From Variovorax sp. (GTDB taxonomy: Bacteria; Pseudomonadota; Gammaproteobacteria; Burkholderiales; Burkholderiaceae_C), in NCBI GenBank assembly GCA_017744935.1, contig JAGIAI010000007.1, positions 48,857-112,856 on the forward strand: DNA of 64,000 nucleotides, read 5' to 3'. Within the stretch, counting starts at the first letter, position 1. Each line of letters opens with the position of its first letter. Position numbers and translations under genes: made by a program. Of the stretch, positions 43,314 through 51,502 are shown piece by piece. The notes under the pieces are model-generated. The model did no database searches. It was given only the letters and a program-made list of their open reading frames with translations, and was not told the DNA's origin.

Positions 43314-43739
43314 ATGCCTTCGCCAACAAGCCCTGTCCAAGTCGCGGCACGCTCCGCGCAAGCGATGCCCATGAGCGCATGGCGCTCTGACGAGGCTTCG
43401 TTGTCGCCATCGCAGGCCGAGGAGTGCGAACGCGCGGTGCGGGCAATCTGGCGCAGCCTGGATGAGCATGATCTCGTGGACGAGCAGGTACGCAGCGAAC
43501 TCGCCACCCTCCTCGAATCCCTCGCAGGACTTCCCCTCGGCAACCGTCCCCAGCGGCTGATCGCCGTGCTCCGGCAGCCCAATCCGCTCGATCCTTCGCA
43601 CCTGTACTGGCTGACCCGCCGCCTGCTAACGCTCGTGCCCGAGTTGCAGGCAATTGCCCATACCGGCCAGGAGCCGGTCGGCGCCTTGCGAAGCGACATG
43701 CCCATCGACGCGATCGATGCCTACCAGCCGCTCGACTGA
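43314..43739 (+). CDS. Hypothetical protein, 141 aa
   Basis: A soluble 141-residue protein I do not recognise. The middle is acidic and helical (PSQAEECERAVRAIWRSLDEHD) and the end is LRSDMPIDAIDAYQPLD. A GAGGGAG Shine-Dalgarno six bases before the ATG supports it as real. It lies 16 bases ahead of the cytochrome b561 gene and may be cotranscribed. There is no signal peptide or metal motif. The 156 bases upstream, up to the DUF899 start, show no other gene. Confidence 0.65.
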   Translation: MPSPTSPVQVAARSAQAMPMSAWRSDEASLSPSQAEECERAVRAIWRSLDEHDLVDEQVRSELATLLESLAGLPLGNRPQRLIAVLRQPNPLDPSHLYWLTRRLLTLVPELQAIAHTGQEPVGALRSDMPIDAIDAYQPLD

Positions 43740-43755
43740 CTCTACGGTTGCGCCC

Positions 43756-44304
43756 GTGTCTACCGGCGCGAGCTGGAGCGCCATTGCCAAGCTTCTCCAC
43801 TGGACCATCGCCGTGCTCATCGTGGCGCAGTTCGTGGTCGGCTGGATGGCGGTGAGCTGGCGGCTCTCGCCGACCAAGCTGGATCTCTTCGTGTGGCACA
43901 AATCGACCGGCATGCTCGTGCTCGCGCTCGTGGTGCTGCGACTGGCGTGGCGTGCGACGCATCACCCGCCGCCCTTGCCATCGAACATGCCGCGCTGGGA
44001 GCGCTTTGCGGCGGCAGTCAGCCATGCTCTTCTGTACGCGGCCATGATCGCGATCCCGCTGACGGGTTGGGTGGTCAGCTCGGCGGCCGGCGTGCCGTTC
44101 AGCATCTACTGGCGCATTCCGCTGCCTTCGATCGTGCCGACGGACCGTCATCTGGCCGAAGTCGTCGCGAATGTCCATGGTGCGCTCGGCATCGCGCTGA
44201 TCGTGCTGCTGGTGATCCACGTCGGCGCGGCCCTGCGTCATCACTACGTCAAGCGCGACGACGTGCTGGTCCGCATGCTTCCACGAAGAAGGACATCCCG
44301 ATGA
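43756..44304 (+). CDS. Cytochrome b561 family protein
   Basis: A 182-residue inner-membrane protein with four helices and haem-ligand histidines in KLLHWTIAV, FVWHKSTGM, VSHALLYAAM and LLVIHVGAALRHHY. It carries electrons between quinone and a periplasmic acceptor. The start is taken as GTG at 43756, which gives the usual family length; a longer frame overlaps the preceding gene. Its stop overlaps the YceI start (ATGA), the common b561-YceI pairing. Confidence 0.92.
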   Translation: MSTGASWSAIAKLLHWTIAVLIVAQFVVGWMAVSWRLSPTKLDLFVWHKSTGMLVLALVVLRLAWRATHHPPPLPSNMPRWERFAAAVSHALLYAAMIAIPLTGWVVSSAAGVPFSIYWRIPLPSIVPTDRHLAEVVANVHGALGIALIVLLVIHVGAALRHHYVKRDDVLVRMLPRRRTSR

Positions 44305-44867
44305 GGAAACCCGCCGTCACCGCCTTCCTCTTCGCCGGCCTGGCCCTTCCGTTCGGCTGGGCCCGAGCGGCCGACTGGCAGCTGGAGCCTGCCAGCAGCC
44401 GCCTCGAATTTGCCGCCACGTTCGAGAAGACACCGGCGCCGGGCGTCTTCCGCGAGTTCGACGTCAAGCTCAGCCTCGACCCCGCCAAGGACGACGCGGG
44501 CCGGCTCGACGTGACGATCAACGTTGCAAGCGCCGACATGGCGAGCGCGGACATCAACAAGGCGATCGCCGGCGCCGAGTGGTTCGACTTCGCGCGCTTC
44601 CGGCAGGCGGAGTTCCACGCGACCGAGGTCAGGCGCGTGCAACCCAACGCCTTCGTCGCGCGCGGCACGCTCACGCTCAAGGGTATGCAGCAGCCAGTCG
44701 ACGTACCGTTCTCGTGGAGCGAATCGGACAGCACCGCGAACATGGAAGGCAAGTTCGTCGTGAAGCGAGGCGCGTTCGGCATCGGCACCGGGGAGTGGAC
44801 GGCAACAACCACCATCGGCGCGGATGTCACGGTCACGTTCAAGGTGCGGTTGCGCAAGGCGGCATGA
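44301..44867 (+). CDS. YceI-family periplasmic lipid-binding protein
   Basis: A 188-residue protein with a signal peptide (TAFLFAGLALPFGWARA) and the YceI lipocalin-like barrel: WQLEPASSRLEFAATF, INVASADM, AEWFDFARFRQAEFHAT and GTLTLKGMQQPVDVPF. YceI proteins bind isoprenoid/polyprenyl-type lipids. It is coupled by overlap to cytochrome b561 before it and to a second YceI-like gene after it. An AAGAAGGA sequence precedes the ATG. Confidence 0.92.
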   Translation: MRKPAVTAFLFAGLALPFGWARAADWQLEPASSRLEFAATFEKTPAPGVFREFDVKLSLDPAKDDAGRLDVTINVASADMASADINKAIAGAEWFDFARFRQAEFHATEVRRVQPNAFVARGTLTLKGMQQPVDVPFSWSESDSTANMEGKFVVKRGAFGIGTGEWTATTTIGADVTVTFKVRLRKAA

Positions 44868-45595
44868 CATCGAAGCACCTTGCCCATGCTGCGCAGGCAG
44901 CGGTTCTGTCGCTCGCGGTGGCGCTGGCCGCGTGCGGAACCGCTCCAGCGCCGCAGGTCGCGCAGCAGGCCGCCATCGCGCGCGCACCACCGGGCTTTCC
45001 TGCGGATGTCTACGAGCGCGCGGCGGCGCAGGGCGTCGCGGTCTATCGCGTCAGTCCGCCGGATGCGCTCGTGGTCATCACCGTGCGACGCGGCGGATCG
45101 CTCGCACGACTCGGGCACGACCACGTCATCGCCAGCCGTTCGCTGCAGGGCTTCGTCGCGCCGGCACAGGGGCGCGCGGACTTCTTCATGCCACTGGGCG
45201 ATCTCTCCGTCGACGAGCCAGCGCTGAGAACAGAAGCCGGGCTCGACACCCAGCCGACCGCATCCGACATCGAAGGCACGCGGACCAACATGCAGGACAA
45301 GGTGCTGCGGGTGCAGGAGTTTCCGTATGCGCTCGTGCAGGTGCGCGACGTGGACGTGAAGGACGCCGCGTCGTCGGCGACCGTCTCGATCACATTGCTC
45401 GGAACCACCCGCACCTCGACAGTGCCGCTGACACTCGTCAGAACGCAAGACGCCCTGCGCGTGATCGGCTCGATGGAGCTGAAGCAAACGGACTTCGGCA
45501 TTACCCCCTTCTCGCTGCTCGGCGGTGCACTCCAGGTCGAAGACGCATTCAGAGTCCGCTTCGACATCCGCGCCCGTTCGCCGGCAAGCCCATGA
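44864..45595 (+). CDS. YceI-like lipoprotein
   Basis: A 243-residue protein with a lipoprotein signal (LSLAVALAACGTAP; lipobox LAAC) and a diverged YceI-like barrel with SLARLGHDHVIASRSLQGFV near residues 75-95 and LKQTDFGITPFSLLGGAL near the C-terminus. The ATG overlaps the preceding YceI stop. LGHDH-containing YceI relatives often pair with b561-type cytochromes, so all three proteins may form one periplasmic unit. It ends two bases before a convergent LysR gene. Confidence 0.85.
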   Translation: MTSKHLAHAAQAAVLSLAVALAACGTAPAPQVAQQAAIARAPPGFPADVYERAAAQGVAVYRVSPPDALVVITVRRGGSLARLGHDHVIASRSLQGFVAPAQGRADFFMPLGDLSVDEPALRTEAGLDTQPTASDIEGTRTNMQDKVLRVQEFPYALVQVRDVDVKDAASSATVSITLLGTTRTSTVPLTLVRTQDALRVIGSMELKQTDFGITPFSLLGGALQVEDAFRVRFDIRARSPASP

Positions 45596-45596
45596 T

Positions 45597-46520
45597 CTAG
45601 GCCGCGTTGCGCCGCTGCCTGGCGCCGAAGCTGAAAACCCCGCCGGCAGCGAGCTTCGCCGCCTCCGCACGCACGACGTCGCCCACGATCGCGATCGCCG
45701 GGCTCTGCGCGCGCTCGATGCGTGTCGCCAGCACCAGCATGCGGTTGAGCTGCACGCCCGAGATCTCCGAGAGGCGGACCGATGCAGGCCTTGGCTGGTT
45801 GAAGACCGACACCGGCATCACCGTGGACCACTGCCCCCGCAGCACCAGCTCGTAGATCGCATCGACCGAGTCGATCTCCGCGTCCACATGGATGCGCGCG
45901 GACAGCGGCGCGAGCATGCGGTCGACGATGCCGCGGTGGAGCTTGGTCATGATGAGCGGCACGCGCGCGAGCGTCGACAGCTCCACGACCGGTGGCAGCT
46001 TGCGTGACGCGGGCGAGATCAGCGCGAAGGGCTCGACCAGCAGGGGTTCGAGCGTGAGCGCCCGATGCGGCTCGGGGTTGGTGACCACCGCCATGTCGAC
46101 GAGACCGCGCTCCAGCCCCTCCATCAGTTGCGGCGTGAAGGCTTCGCGCACGCCGAGGTGAACACCGGCCAACCCGTGATGGCAGCGTTCGAACACGCCC
46201 GGCAGCAGGATGCGCGCAAGCGTCGGCGACACGCCGAGCACCGCCGAAAGATCACCGGTGGCGCCCTCCCCGCCGAGCTGCTGACGCACGCGCGCCGCCT
46301 CGGCCAACATCCGCCGCGCCGATTCGTACAGCGTCGCGCCCGCCTGCGTGAGGCGCACGCCGCGCGGCCCGCGCTGGAGCAATTGCACGCCAAGCTCGGC
46401 TTCCAGGTCGCGCAGCTGCCTTGTCAGCGCGGGTTGCGCGATGGCGACCGCCGACGCCGCCGCAGTGAAGCTGCCGGCATCGGCGATCGCGACGAAGTAG
46501 CGCAGGGTTTTCAGATTCAT
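45597..46520 (-). CDS. LysR-family transcriptional regulator
   Basis: A 307-residue regulator: HTH MNLKTLRYFVAIADAGSFTAAASAVAIAQPALTR (shown in part) and an effector domain from about residue 90. It belongs to the NAC/CbbR-like group with R-G-P-R-G-V-R-L-T after the HTH. It is divergent from the Ldh_2-TctC-aldehyde dehydrogenase-cupin operon, which it should control. A perfect inverted repeat overlaps its own start codon, suggesting autorepression. The long open frame upstream to 47585 is not coding. Confidence 0.92.
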   Translation of the reverse strand: MNLKTLRYFVAIADAGSFTAAASAVAIAQPALTRQLRDLEAELGVQLLQRGPRGVRLTQAGATLYESARRMLAEAARVRQQLGGEGATGDLSAVLGVSPTLARILLPGVFERCHHGLAGVHLGVREAFTPQLMEGLERGLVDMAVVTNPEPHRALTLEPLLVEPFALISPASRKLPPVVELSTLARVPLIMTKLHRGIVDRMLAPLSARIHVDAEIDSVDAIYELVLRGQWSTVMPVSVFNQPRPASVRLSEISGVQLNRMLVLATRIERAQSPAIAIVGDVVRAEAAKLAAGGVFSFGARQRRNAA

Positions 46521-46534
46521 ATCAACATGATATG
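46518..46534. promoter_or_regulatory. Inverted repeat overlapping the LysR start (candidate operator)
   Basis: CATATC-AACAT-GATATG: six-base arms, five-base spacer, 17 bases in all, overlapping the LysR start codon at 46518-46520. The position suits autoregulation with control of the divergent operon whose first gene starts 89 bases away. Confidence 0.55.
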
Positions 46535-46622
46535 GCTGGCGACCAAATCGGCATTGGACGCCGGGGACCGCCATCCCTAGACTCCCCATCTCCAATACCC
46601 CGATGACATTCCGGAGACATGG

Positions 46623-47693
46623 GTGGCAACGACAGATAGCAAAACCATATGGGCCCGCGCAGAAAACCTGCGCCACTTCATCGCCACGGCGCTGGTCCGC
46701 GTCGGCCTCCCCGACACCGACGCCGACCGCGTCGCCACCCTGATGACCGAGGCGGACATGCAGGGCTCCGACGGCCACGGGGCAATCCGCCTCCCGCAGT
46801 ACGTGCAGCGCATCGAGGCCGGTGGCATCAACGTCCGGCCCGACATCCACGTCGTGCATGAACGCGCCGCGATGGCGGTGGTCGACGGCGACAACGGCAT
46901 GGGGCACCTCGTCGTGTCGCGCGCCGTCGAGATCGCGATCGCCAAGGCGCGCGAGGCGGGCGTGGCCTGGGTCGGCACGCGCAACAGCAATCATGCAGGG
47001 CCGGCTTCGCTCTATGCGCGCATGCCGCTGGCGCACGACATGATCGGCCTCTACTTCGCAGTGGGCAACGCCAACCATCTGCCACCGTGGGGCGGGATGG
47101 AGATGCTGCTGTCCACCAATCCGATTGCCGCCGGCATCCCCGCGGGCGACGAGCCGCCTGTGGTGCTCGACATGGCGACGACCGTCGCGGCCTACGGCAA
47201 GGTCAAGGCAAAGGCCAAGCGCGGGGAACAGATGCCCGAAGGCTGGATGATCGACCGGCAGGGCCGCCCGCTCACCGACCCCACGCGCGCGAGCGAAGGC
47301 TTCCTGCTGCCCATCGGCGGCCACAAGGGCTACGGGCTCGCACTCATCGTTGGGTTGCTCGCTGGCACTCTGCAAGGGGCCGCAATGGGCCGCGACGTGG
47401 TCGACTTCAATGTCGATTCGAAGACACCGACCAACACTGGCCAGGCCATCCTCGTGATCGACCTCGCGGCCTTCGGCGGCGCGGGGCCCTTCAAGGGCGC
47501 GGTCGACACGCTGGTGCGTGACATCCGCGAGAGCGAGCGCCTGCCCGGTGTCGAGCGCATCTGGCTGCCGGGCGAGCAGAGCCATACGCGCCGCGCCGCG
47601 AATGCGGAGAGCGGCGCACCGCTCGCCGCCGCGCTGGTCGATGATCTCGACCGGCTGGCGACACGACTGGGCATCGAAAAGCTGGAACGCTAG
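46623..47693 (+). CDS. Malate/L-lactate dehydrogenase family (Ldh_2) oxidoreductase
   Basis: A 356-residue NAD(P)-dependent dehydrogenase of the same family as the gene at 32094, with ADMQGSDGHGAIRLPQYVQRI, GTRNSNHAGPASLYARM (catalytic His) and GGHKGYGLALIVGLLAGTLQ. The start is GTG with GGAG upstream. First in a four-gene operon with TctC, aldehyde dehydrogenase and cupin. A hydroxy acid imported through TctC and oxidised here, with an aldehyde arising later, is a reasonable reading, but the substrate is not known. Confidence 0.88.
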   Translation: MATTDSKTIWARAENLRHFIATALVRVGLPDTDADRVATLMTEADMQGSDGHGAIRLPQYVQRIEAGGINVRPDIHVVHERAAMAVVDGDNGMGHLVVSRAVEIAIAKAREAGVAWVGTRNSNHAGPASLYARMPLAHDMIGLYFAVGNANHLPPWGGMEMLLSTNPIAAGIPAGDEPPVVLDMATTVAAYGKVKAKAKRGEQMPEGWMIDRQGRPLTDPTRASEGFLLPIGGHKGYGLALIVGLLAGTLQGAAMGRDVVDFNVDSKTPTNTGQAILVIDLAAFGGAGPFKGAVDTLVRDIRESERLPGVERIWLPGEQSHTRRAANAESGAPLAAALVDDLDRLATRLGIEKLER

Positions 47694-47730
47694 CCGCGCA
47701 CCTCACACAAAACAAGATGGAGACAAGACG

Positions 47731-48702
47731 ATGACATCCTTCCTGAACCGCCTGCTCGCGGTGGCCTGCCTTGCCTGCGCGGCGGTCGCCGCCGCCGCCC
47801 AGGGCGCGTACCCGAACAAGCCGATCCGCATGATCATCCCGCTCGCAGCGGGCAGCGCGGTCGACAACGGCGCACGCGTGCTGACGACGCGCATGGGCAC
47901 GGAGCTGGGTTCCTCGTTCTATCTGGAGAACATCCCCGGCTCGGCAGGACTCATCGGTGCGGAGCGCGTTGCCAAGGCCGTGCCCGACGGCTACACCATC
48001 GGCGGCTTCAACGACAGCGTGCTCACGATGGTGCCCAACATCTACAAGGCCACCTGGGATCCGCTGGAGGACTTCGTACCGGTGTCGCTGGTCGGCACCA
48101 TCGAATGGGGGCTGGTCGTGAAGCCCGACTCGCCTTTCCAGACGGTGACCGACTTCATCAAGGCCGCGAAGGCCAACCCGGCGAAGCTCAACTATGGCTC
48201 GGGCGGCAGCGGCAGTCCGCAGCATCTGGCGATGGCGATGTTCGCGCAGCGCGCGGGCATCGAGCTGACGCATGTGCCTTACAAGGGCGCCACACCAGCA
48301 GCCATCGCGGTTGCGGGCGGCGAGGTCGATGCCGCGTTCCAGGGGCTGGGCACGGTGACCTCGCTGATCGCGGGCGGCAAGCTGCGGCTGCTGGCCGTGT
48401 CGACACCTCAGCGGCTCCCGCAGTACCCGGACGTGCCGACGGTCACCGAATCAGGGCTGAAGGACTTCTACTTCAACTCGTGGTTCGCCCTGGTCGCGCC
48501 CAAGGGAACACCGGCGCCGGTCATCGACCGCCTCTACACATCCATGCGCAAGTCGCTCGACGACGCCGAGACGCGCAAGCAGCTCGTCAACCTCGGCATC
48601 ACCGTGCGCGGCACCACGCCCGCCGAATTCGGCGCGGCGCTGAAGGACCAATACGCGCTCTACCGCAAGGTCATCCAGAGCAACAACATCAAGGCCGACT
48701 AG
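47731..48702 (+). CDS. Tripartite tricarboxylate transporter solute-binding protein (Bug/TctC family)
   Basis: A 323-residue periplasmic protein with signal peptide (LLAVACLACAAVAAAAQ) and Bug motifs NKPIRMIIPLAAGSAVDNGA, LENIPGSAGLIGAE and HVPYKGATPAAIAVAGG. It lies 37 bases after the Ldh_2 gene and 16 bases before the aldehyde dehydrogenase. No TctA/TctB membrane genes are in the window, as is usual for Bug proteins in this group of bacteria. Confidence 0.93.
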   Translation: MTSFLNRLLAVACLACAAVAAAAQGAYPNKPIRMIIPLAAGSAVDNGARVLTTRMGTELGSSFYLENIPGSAGLIGAERVAKAVPDGYTIGGFNDSVLTMVPNIYKATWDPLEDFVPVSLVGTIEWGLVVKPDSPFQTVTDFIKAAKANPAKLNYGSGGSGSPQHLAMAMFAQRAGIELTHVPYKGATPAAIAVAGGEVDAAFQGLGTVTSLIAGGKLRLLAVSTPQRLPQYPDVPTVTESGLKDFYFNSWFALVAPKGTPAPVIDRLYTSMRKSLDDAETRKQLVNLGITVRGTTPAEFGAALKDQYALYRKVIQSNNIKAD

Positions 48703-48718
48703 GCCGCAAGGATTCCTC

Positions 48719-50089
48719 ATGTTGCATTCGATCAACCCAGCAACGGGCGAAACGCTCGCCTCGTTCGAAGAACCCGATGCCAAGGCAGTGGAGGCGGCGC
48801 TCGCCCGCGCAGCCGACGCGCAGCGCGGCTGGCGAAAGAAGAGCCCCACCGAACGCGCCAGGCTGCTCGTCAATGTCGCGGCCGTGCTGCGCAAGCACAA
48901 GGAAGAGTGGGCGCGGCTCGCCACCCTGGAGATGGGCAAGCCCATCACCGAAGCCCGCGCCGAAGTCGAGAAGAGCGCCGTCACGGCCGACTATTACGCG
49001 AACAACGCGCCGAAGATGCTCGACGACGTGCGCGTCGCGAGCAATGCGACCGACAGCCGCGTCGTCTTCGACCCCCTCGGCCTCGTGCTGGCGGTGATGC
49101 CGTGGAACTACGCCTTCTGGCAGGCGATCCGCGCCGCGGTCCCGGCGATTGCCGCCGGCAACGGCGTGGTGCTCAAGCATGCGGCCAACGTGCCGCAGTG
49201 CGCGATGGCGCTGCAGACGCTGTTCAGCGAAGCAGGCGCGCCGGAGGGCTTGTTCACGACGCTGCTGATCGGCTCTCCCCGCGTTGCCGACGTGATCGAC
49301 GATCCGCGGATCGCCGGCGTGACGTTCACCGGTTCCACCCCCGCCGGCCGCGCAATCGCATCGCAGGCAGCGAAGGCGCTCAAGAAACAGGTGCTCGAAC
49401 TCGGTGGCTCCGATCCGTTCATCGTGCTCGCGGATGCCGACGTCGAGGCCGCTGCTGCGGTAGCGGTCAAGGCACGCTTCCAGAACAACGGCCAGAGTTG
49501 CATCGCGGCCAAGCGCTTCATCGTCGAGGAATCGGTCGGCGACCGCTTCGCGAAGGCGTTTGCAGCCGGCGCCGCGAAGCTGGTGCTCGGCGATCCGCTG
49601 GCCGACAGCACCACGCTCGGCCCGATGGCGCGCGGAAACTTGCGCGACGAACTCGACAAGCAGGTGCGCGCGAGCATCACCGAAGGCGCCACGGTCACCT
49701 TGGGCGGCGAGGTGCCGAGCGGCCCGGGCTTCTTCTACCCGGCGACGGTGCTCGACCATGTGTCCCCCGACATGACCGTGGCGCGCGAAGAGACCTTCGG
49801 CCCCGCCGCAGCCATCATGCGGGTGCGCAATGCAGACGATGCGGTGGCGCTGGCCAACGCAACCGAGTTCGGACTTGGCGCGGCGCTGTGGACCGGCAAC
49901 GCCGACCTCGGGCGTGCGCTGTCGCGCGAGATCGACGCCGGCGCAGTGTTCGTCAACGGCATGGTCGCCTCCGATGCGCGCCTGCCCTTCGGCGGCGTCA
50001 AGCACTCGGGCTACGGGCGCGAGCTTGGCATCTACGGCCTGCACGAATTCACCAACGTCAAGACCGTCTGGACCGGCCCGGCCGTCTGA
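48719..50089 (+). CDS. NAD(P)-dependent aldehyde dehydrogenase, succinate-semialdehyde dehydrogenase-like
   Basis: A 456-residue aldehyde dehydrogenase. The catalytic cysteine is C261 (NNGQSCIAAKRF) and the general base E227 (LELGGSDPF); the cofactor-binding PWNYAFWQAIRAAVPAIAAGN is typical. Length and MLHSINPATGE resemble the short Sad/YneI type that oxidises succinate semialdehyde, but related aldehydes are possible. It follows TctC by 16 bases and precedes a cupin by 23 bases in the LysR-controlled operon. Confidence 0.92.
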   Translation: MLHSINPATGETLASFEEPDAKAVEAALARAADAQRGWRKKSPTERARLLVNVAAVLRKHKEEWARLATLEMGKPITEARAEVEKSAVTADYYANNAPKMLDDVRVASNATDSRVVFDPLGLVLAVMPWNYAFWQAIRAAVPAIAAGNGVVLKHAANVPQCAMALQTLFSEAGAPEGLFTTLLIGSPRVADVIDDPRIAGVTFTGSTPAGRAIASQAAKALKKQVLELGGSDPFIVLADADVEAAAAVAVKARFQNNGQSCIAAKRFIVEESVGDRFAKAFAAGAAKLVLGDPLADSTTLGPMARGNLRDELDKQVRASITEGATVTLGGEVPSGPGFFYPATVLDHVSPDMTVAREETFGPAAAIMRVRNADDAVALANATEFGLGAALWTGNADLGRALSREIDAGAVFVNGMVASDARLPFGGVKHSGYGRELGIYGLHEFTNVKTVWTGPAV

Positions 50090-50112
50090 GTCTCCTCTCT
50101 TCAGCAACACCC

Positions 50113-50511
50113 ATGACCCAACCCACGATCCTCCATCCCGCCGATCTCACAGCCTATGAGCGCGGCGGCGGTGCCCGCACCATTCCGCTGGTGACGCCGA
50201 AGCTCGGCGCGACCACCTTCATCAACGGCATCACCGAGTTCGGCCCCGGCGCAAAGATCGCCTGGCATTCGCACAACGCCGAAGAGAGTGTGATGCTGCT
50301 CGAAGGCTCGGCCGTCTTCGACATCGGCGACGAGCACTACGACCTCGAAGCGCAGGACACCACCTTCATCCCGCCCGGCGTGCCGCATCGCTTTCGCAAC
50401 AAGTCCGAGACGCAGGGGATGAAGATCCTGTGGATCTACGGGCGCGTCGACGCGACGCGCACGCTGGTGGAAACCGGCGAGACGCGGCCGGTGTCCGCCG
50501 AGCACTCGTAG
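50113..50511 (+). CDS. Cupin-domain protein
   Basis: A 132-residue single-cupin protein. Metal-ligand pattern is WHSHNAEESVMLLEG (cupin motif 1: two His and Glu) and PPGVPHRF (motif 2 His). It could be a small dioxygenase, an isomerase or a ligand-binding protein. It is the last gene of the Ldh_2-TctC-aldehyde dehydrogenase operon and probably takes part in that pathway. The following 127 bases to the next start hold no gene. Confidence 0.9.
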   Translation: MTQPTILHPADLTAYERGGGARTIPLVTPKLGATTFINGITEFGPGAKIAWHSHNAEESVMLLEGSAVFDIGDEHYDLEAQDTTFIPPGVPHRFRNKSETQGMKILWIYGRVDATRTLVETGETRPVSAEHS

Positions 50512-50638
50512 ACCCGGAGAGCCGAAGATCACCGACGCAGGTCGGGAGGCGGTTCGCAGCAACCCTGGCCGAGCTTGTTGACGCGCTGATCGGACGGGCG
50601 CAGCATTTGTGGCTGGACGGACCTTCGGGGAGCGCTCC

Positions 50639-51004
50639 ATGACCCATCGTCACTGGGAAGCCTTGATCTCTGGCGTCGCGCTGGCAGCGGGCGCGGCCGC
50701 CTTCGGGCAACAGGACCTCGATGCCGCAATGGCGCGCTACGAGCGAGTCATCGCGGCGTGCAACAGCGGTAATCTGCCCCGCCCGGAGCGCGATGCCTGC
50801 ATACGCGACGCCGGGCAGGCGTTGGACCGCGTACGAAGAGGACAGTCCACCGCCACCGACATCACCACCCCAGATGGCCGCGCAACGGTCATCCTTCCGC
50901 AAACCGCACCGCTACCCCGCAGTGACTCCGACATGATCACATCGCCCGACGGGGACTCGACGATCGTCCTTCCCGCGGACGGATCGAGGCCGCTGTCACA
51001 GTGA
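50639..51004 (+). CDS. Small secreted hypothetical protein with internal repeat
   Basis: A 121-residue protein with a likely signal peptide (EALISGVALAAGAAAFGQQ). The mature part has two cysteines (ACNSG, DACIRD) and two copies of a motif, ITTPDGRATVILP and ITSPDGDSTIVLP, 29 residues apart. I do not recognise a family. The ATG follows GGGGAGCGCTCC. Its end overlaps the convergent gamma-glutamylcyclotransferase-like gene by nine bases. Confidence 0.65.
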   Translation: MTHRHWEALISGVALAAGAAAFGQQDLDAAMARYERVIAACNSGNLPRPERDACIRDAGQALDRVRRGQSTATDITTPDGRATVILPQTAPLPRSDSDMITSPDGDSTIVLPADGSRPLSQ

Positions 51005-51424
51005 ACGCCTTCGATACAGTTTCGCGTGTTCGAGGGTGTATTCCTGCAGCGGCCCCAGACGGACTTCAGTAGGGGCCAGTTGCTCGCGAGGCTTGATGTA
51101 GACCTGGACGCCAAGCGTCGTCCTTTGCGCATCTCCTAGCGCCTCGACCTCCAGCATCACCCGCCGGTAGCCGTCCGGCTCGGTGATTCGCTCCAGAGCG
51201 TCCATTGCCGCGAGCGCAGGTTCATCGACCTCGAAGACCTGGCCGACGACCTGCTCGCCCTCTCCTATGGCATCCACGAGCCAAGGTGTGAATCGTTCAC
51301 CGACCAGGTAGAGCGGATATCGCTCGACGGTCACGAAGGTCCCTCCGACGCGCGCGCCCTTGTTGGTCGCGAAGTTCGGAAATCCTTCCTTCAGTGTTCC
51401 GAAGACGAATACGAGGTTGGGCAT
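50996..51424 (-). CDS. Gamma-glutamylcyclotransferase (AIG2-like) family protein
   Basis: A 142-residue protein with the family glycine loop VFVFGTLKEGFPNF and GEQVVGQVFEVDEPALAAMDALE, which contains the conserved acidic residues, then YRRVMLEVEA. Members form 5-oxoproline from gamma-glutamyl amines. A plain stand-alone gene with ATG start; the exact substrate is open. Confidence 0.87.
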   Translation of the reverse strand: MPNLVFVFGTLKEGFPNFATNKGARVGGTFVTVERYPLYLVGERFTPWLVDAIGEGEQVVGQVFEVDEPALAAMDALERITEPDGYRRVMLEVEALGDAQRTTLGVQVYIKPREQLAPTEVRLGPLQEYTLEHAKLYRRRSL

Positions 51425-51502
51425 GAAGGTAGTGAAAGCAGGCTGTGGCGATTGTCGTCTTCACTGGCTGCAGGCGACGAGATTGGCGCGACGCGCGCGG
51501 CG

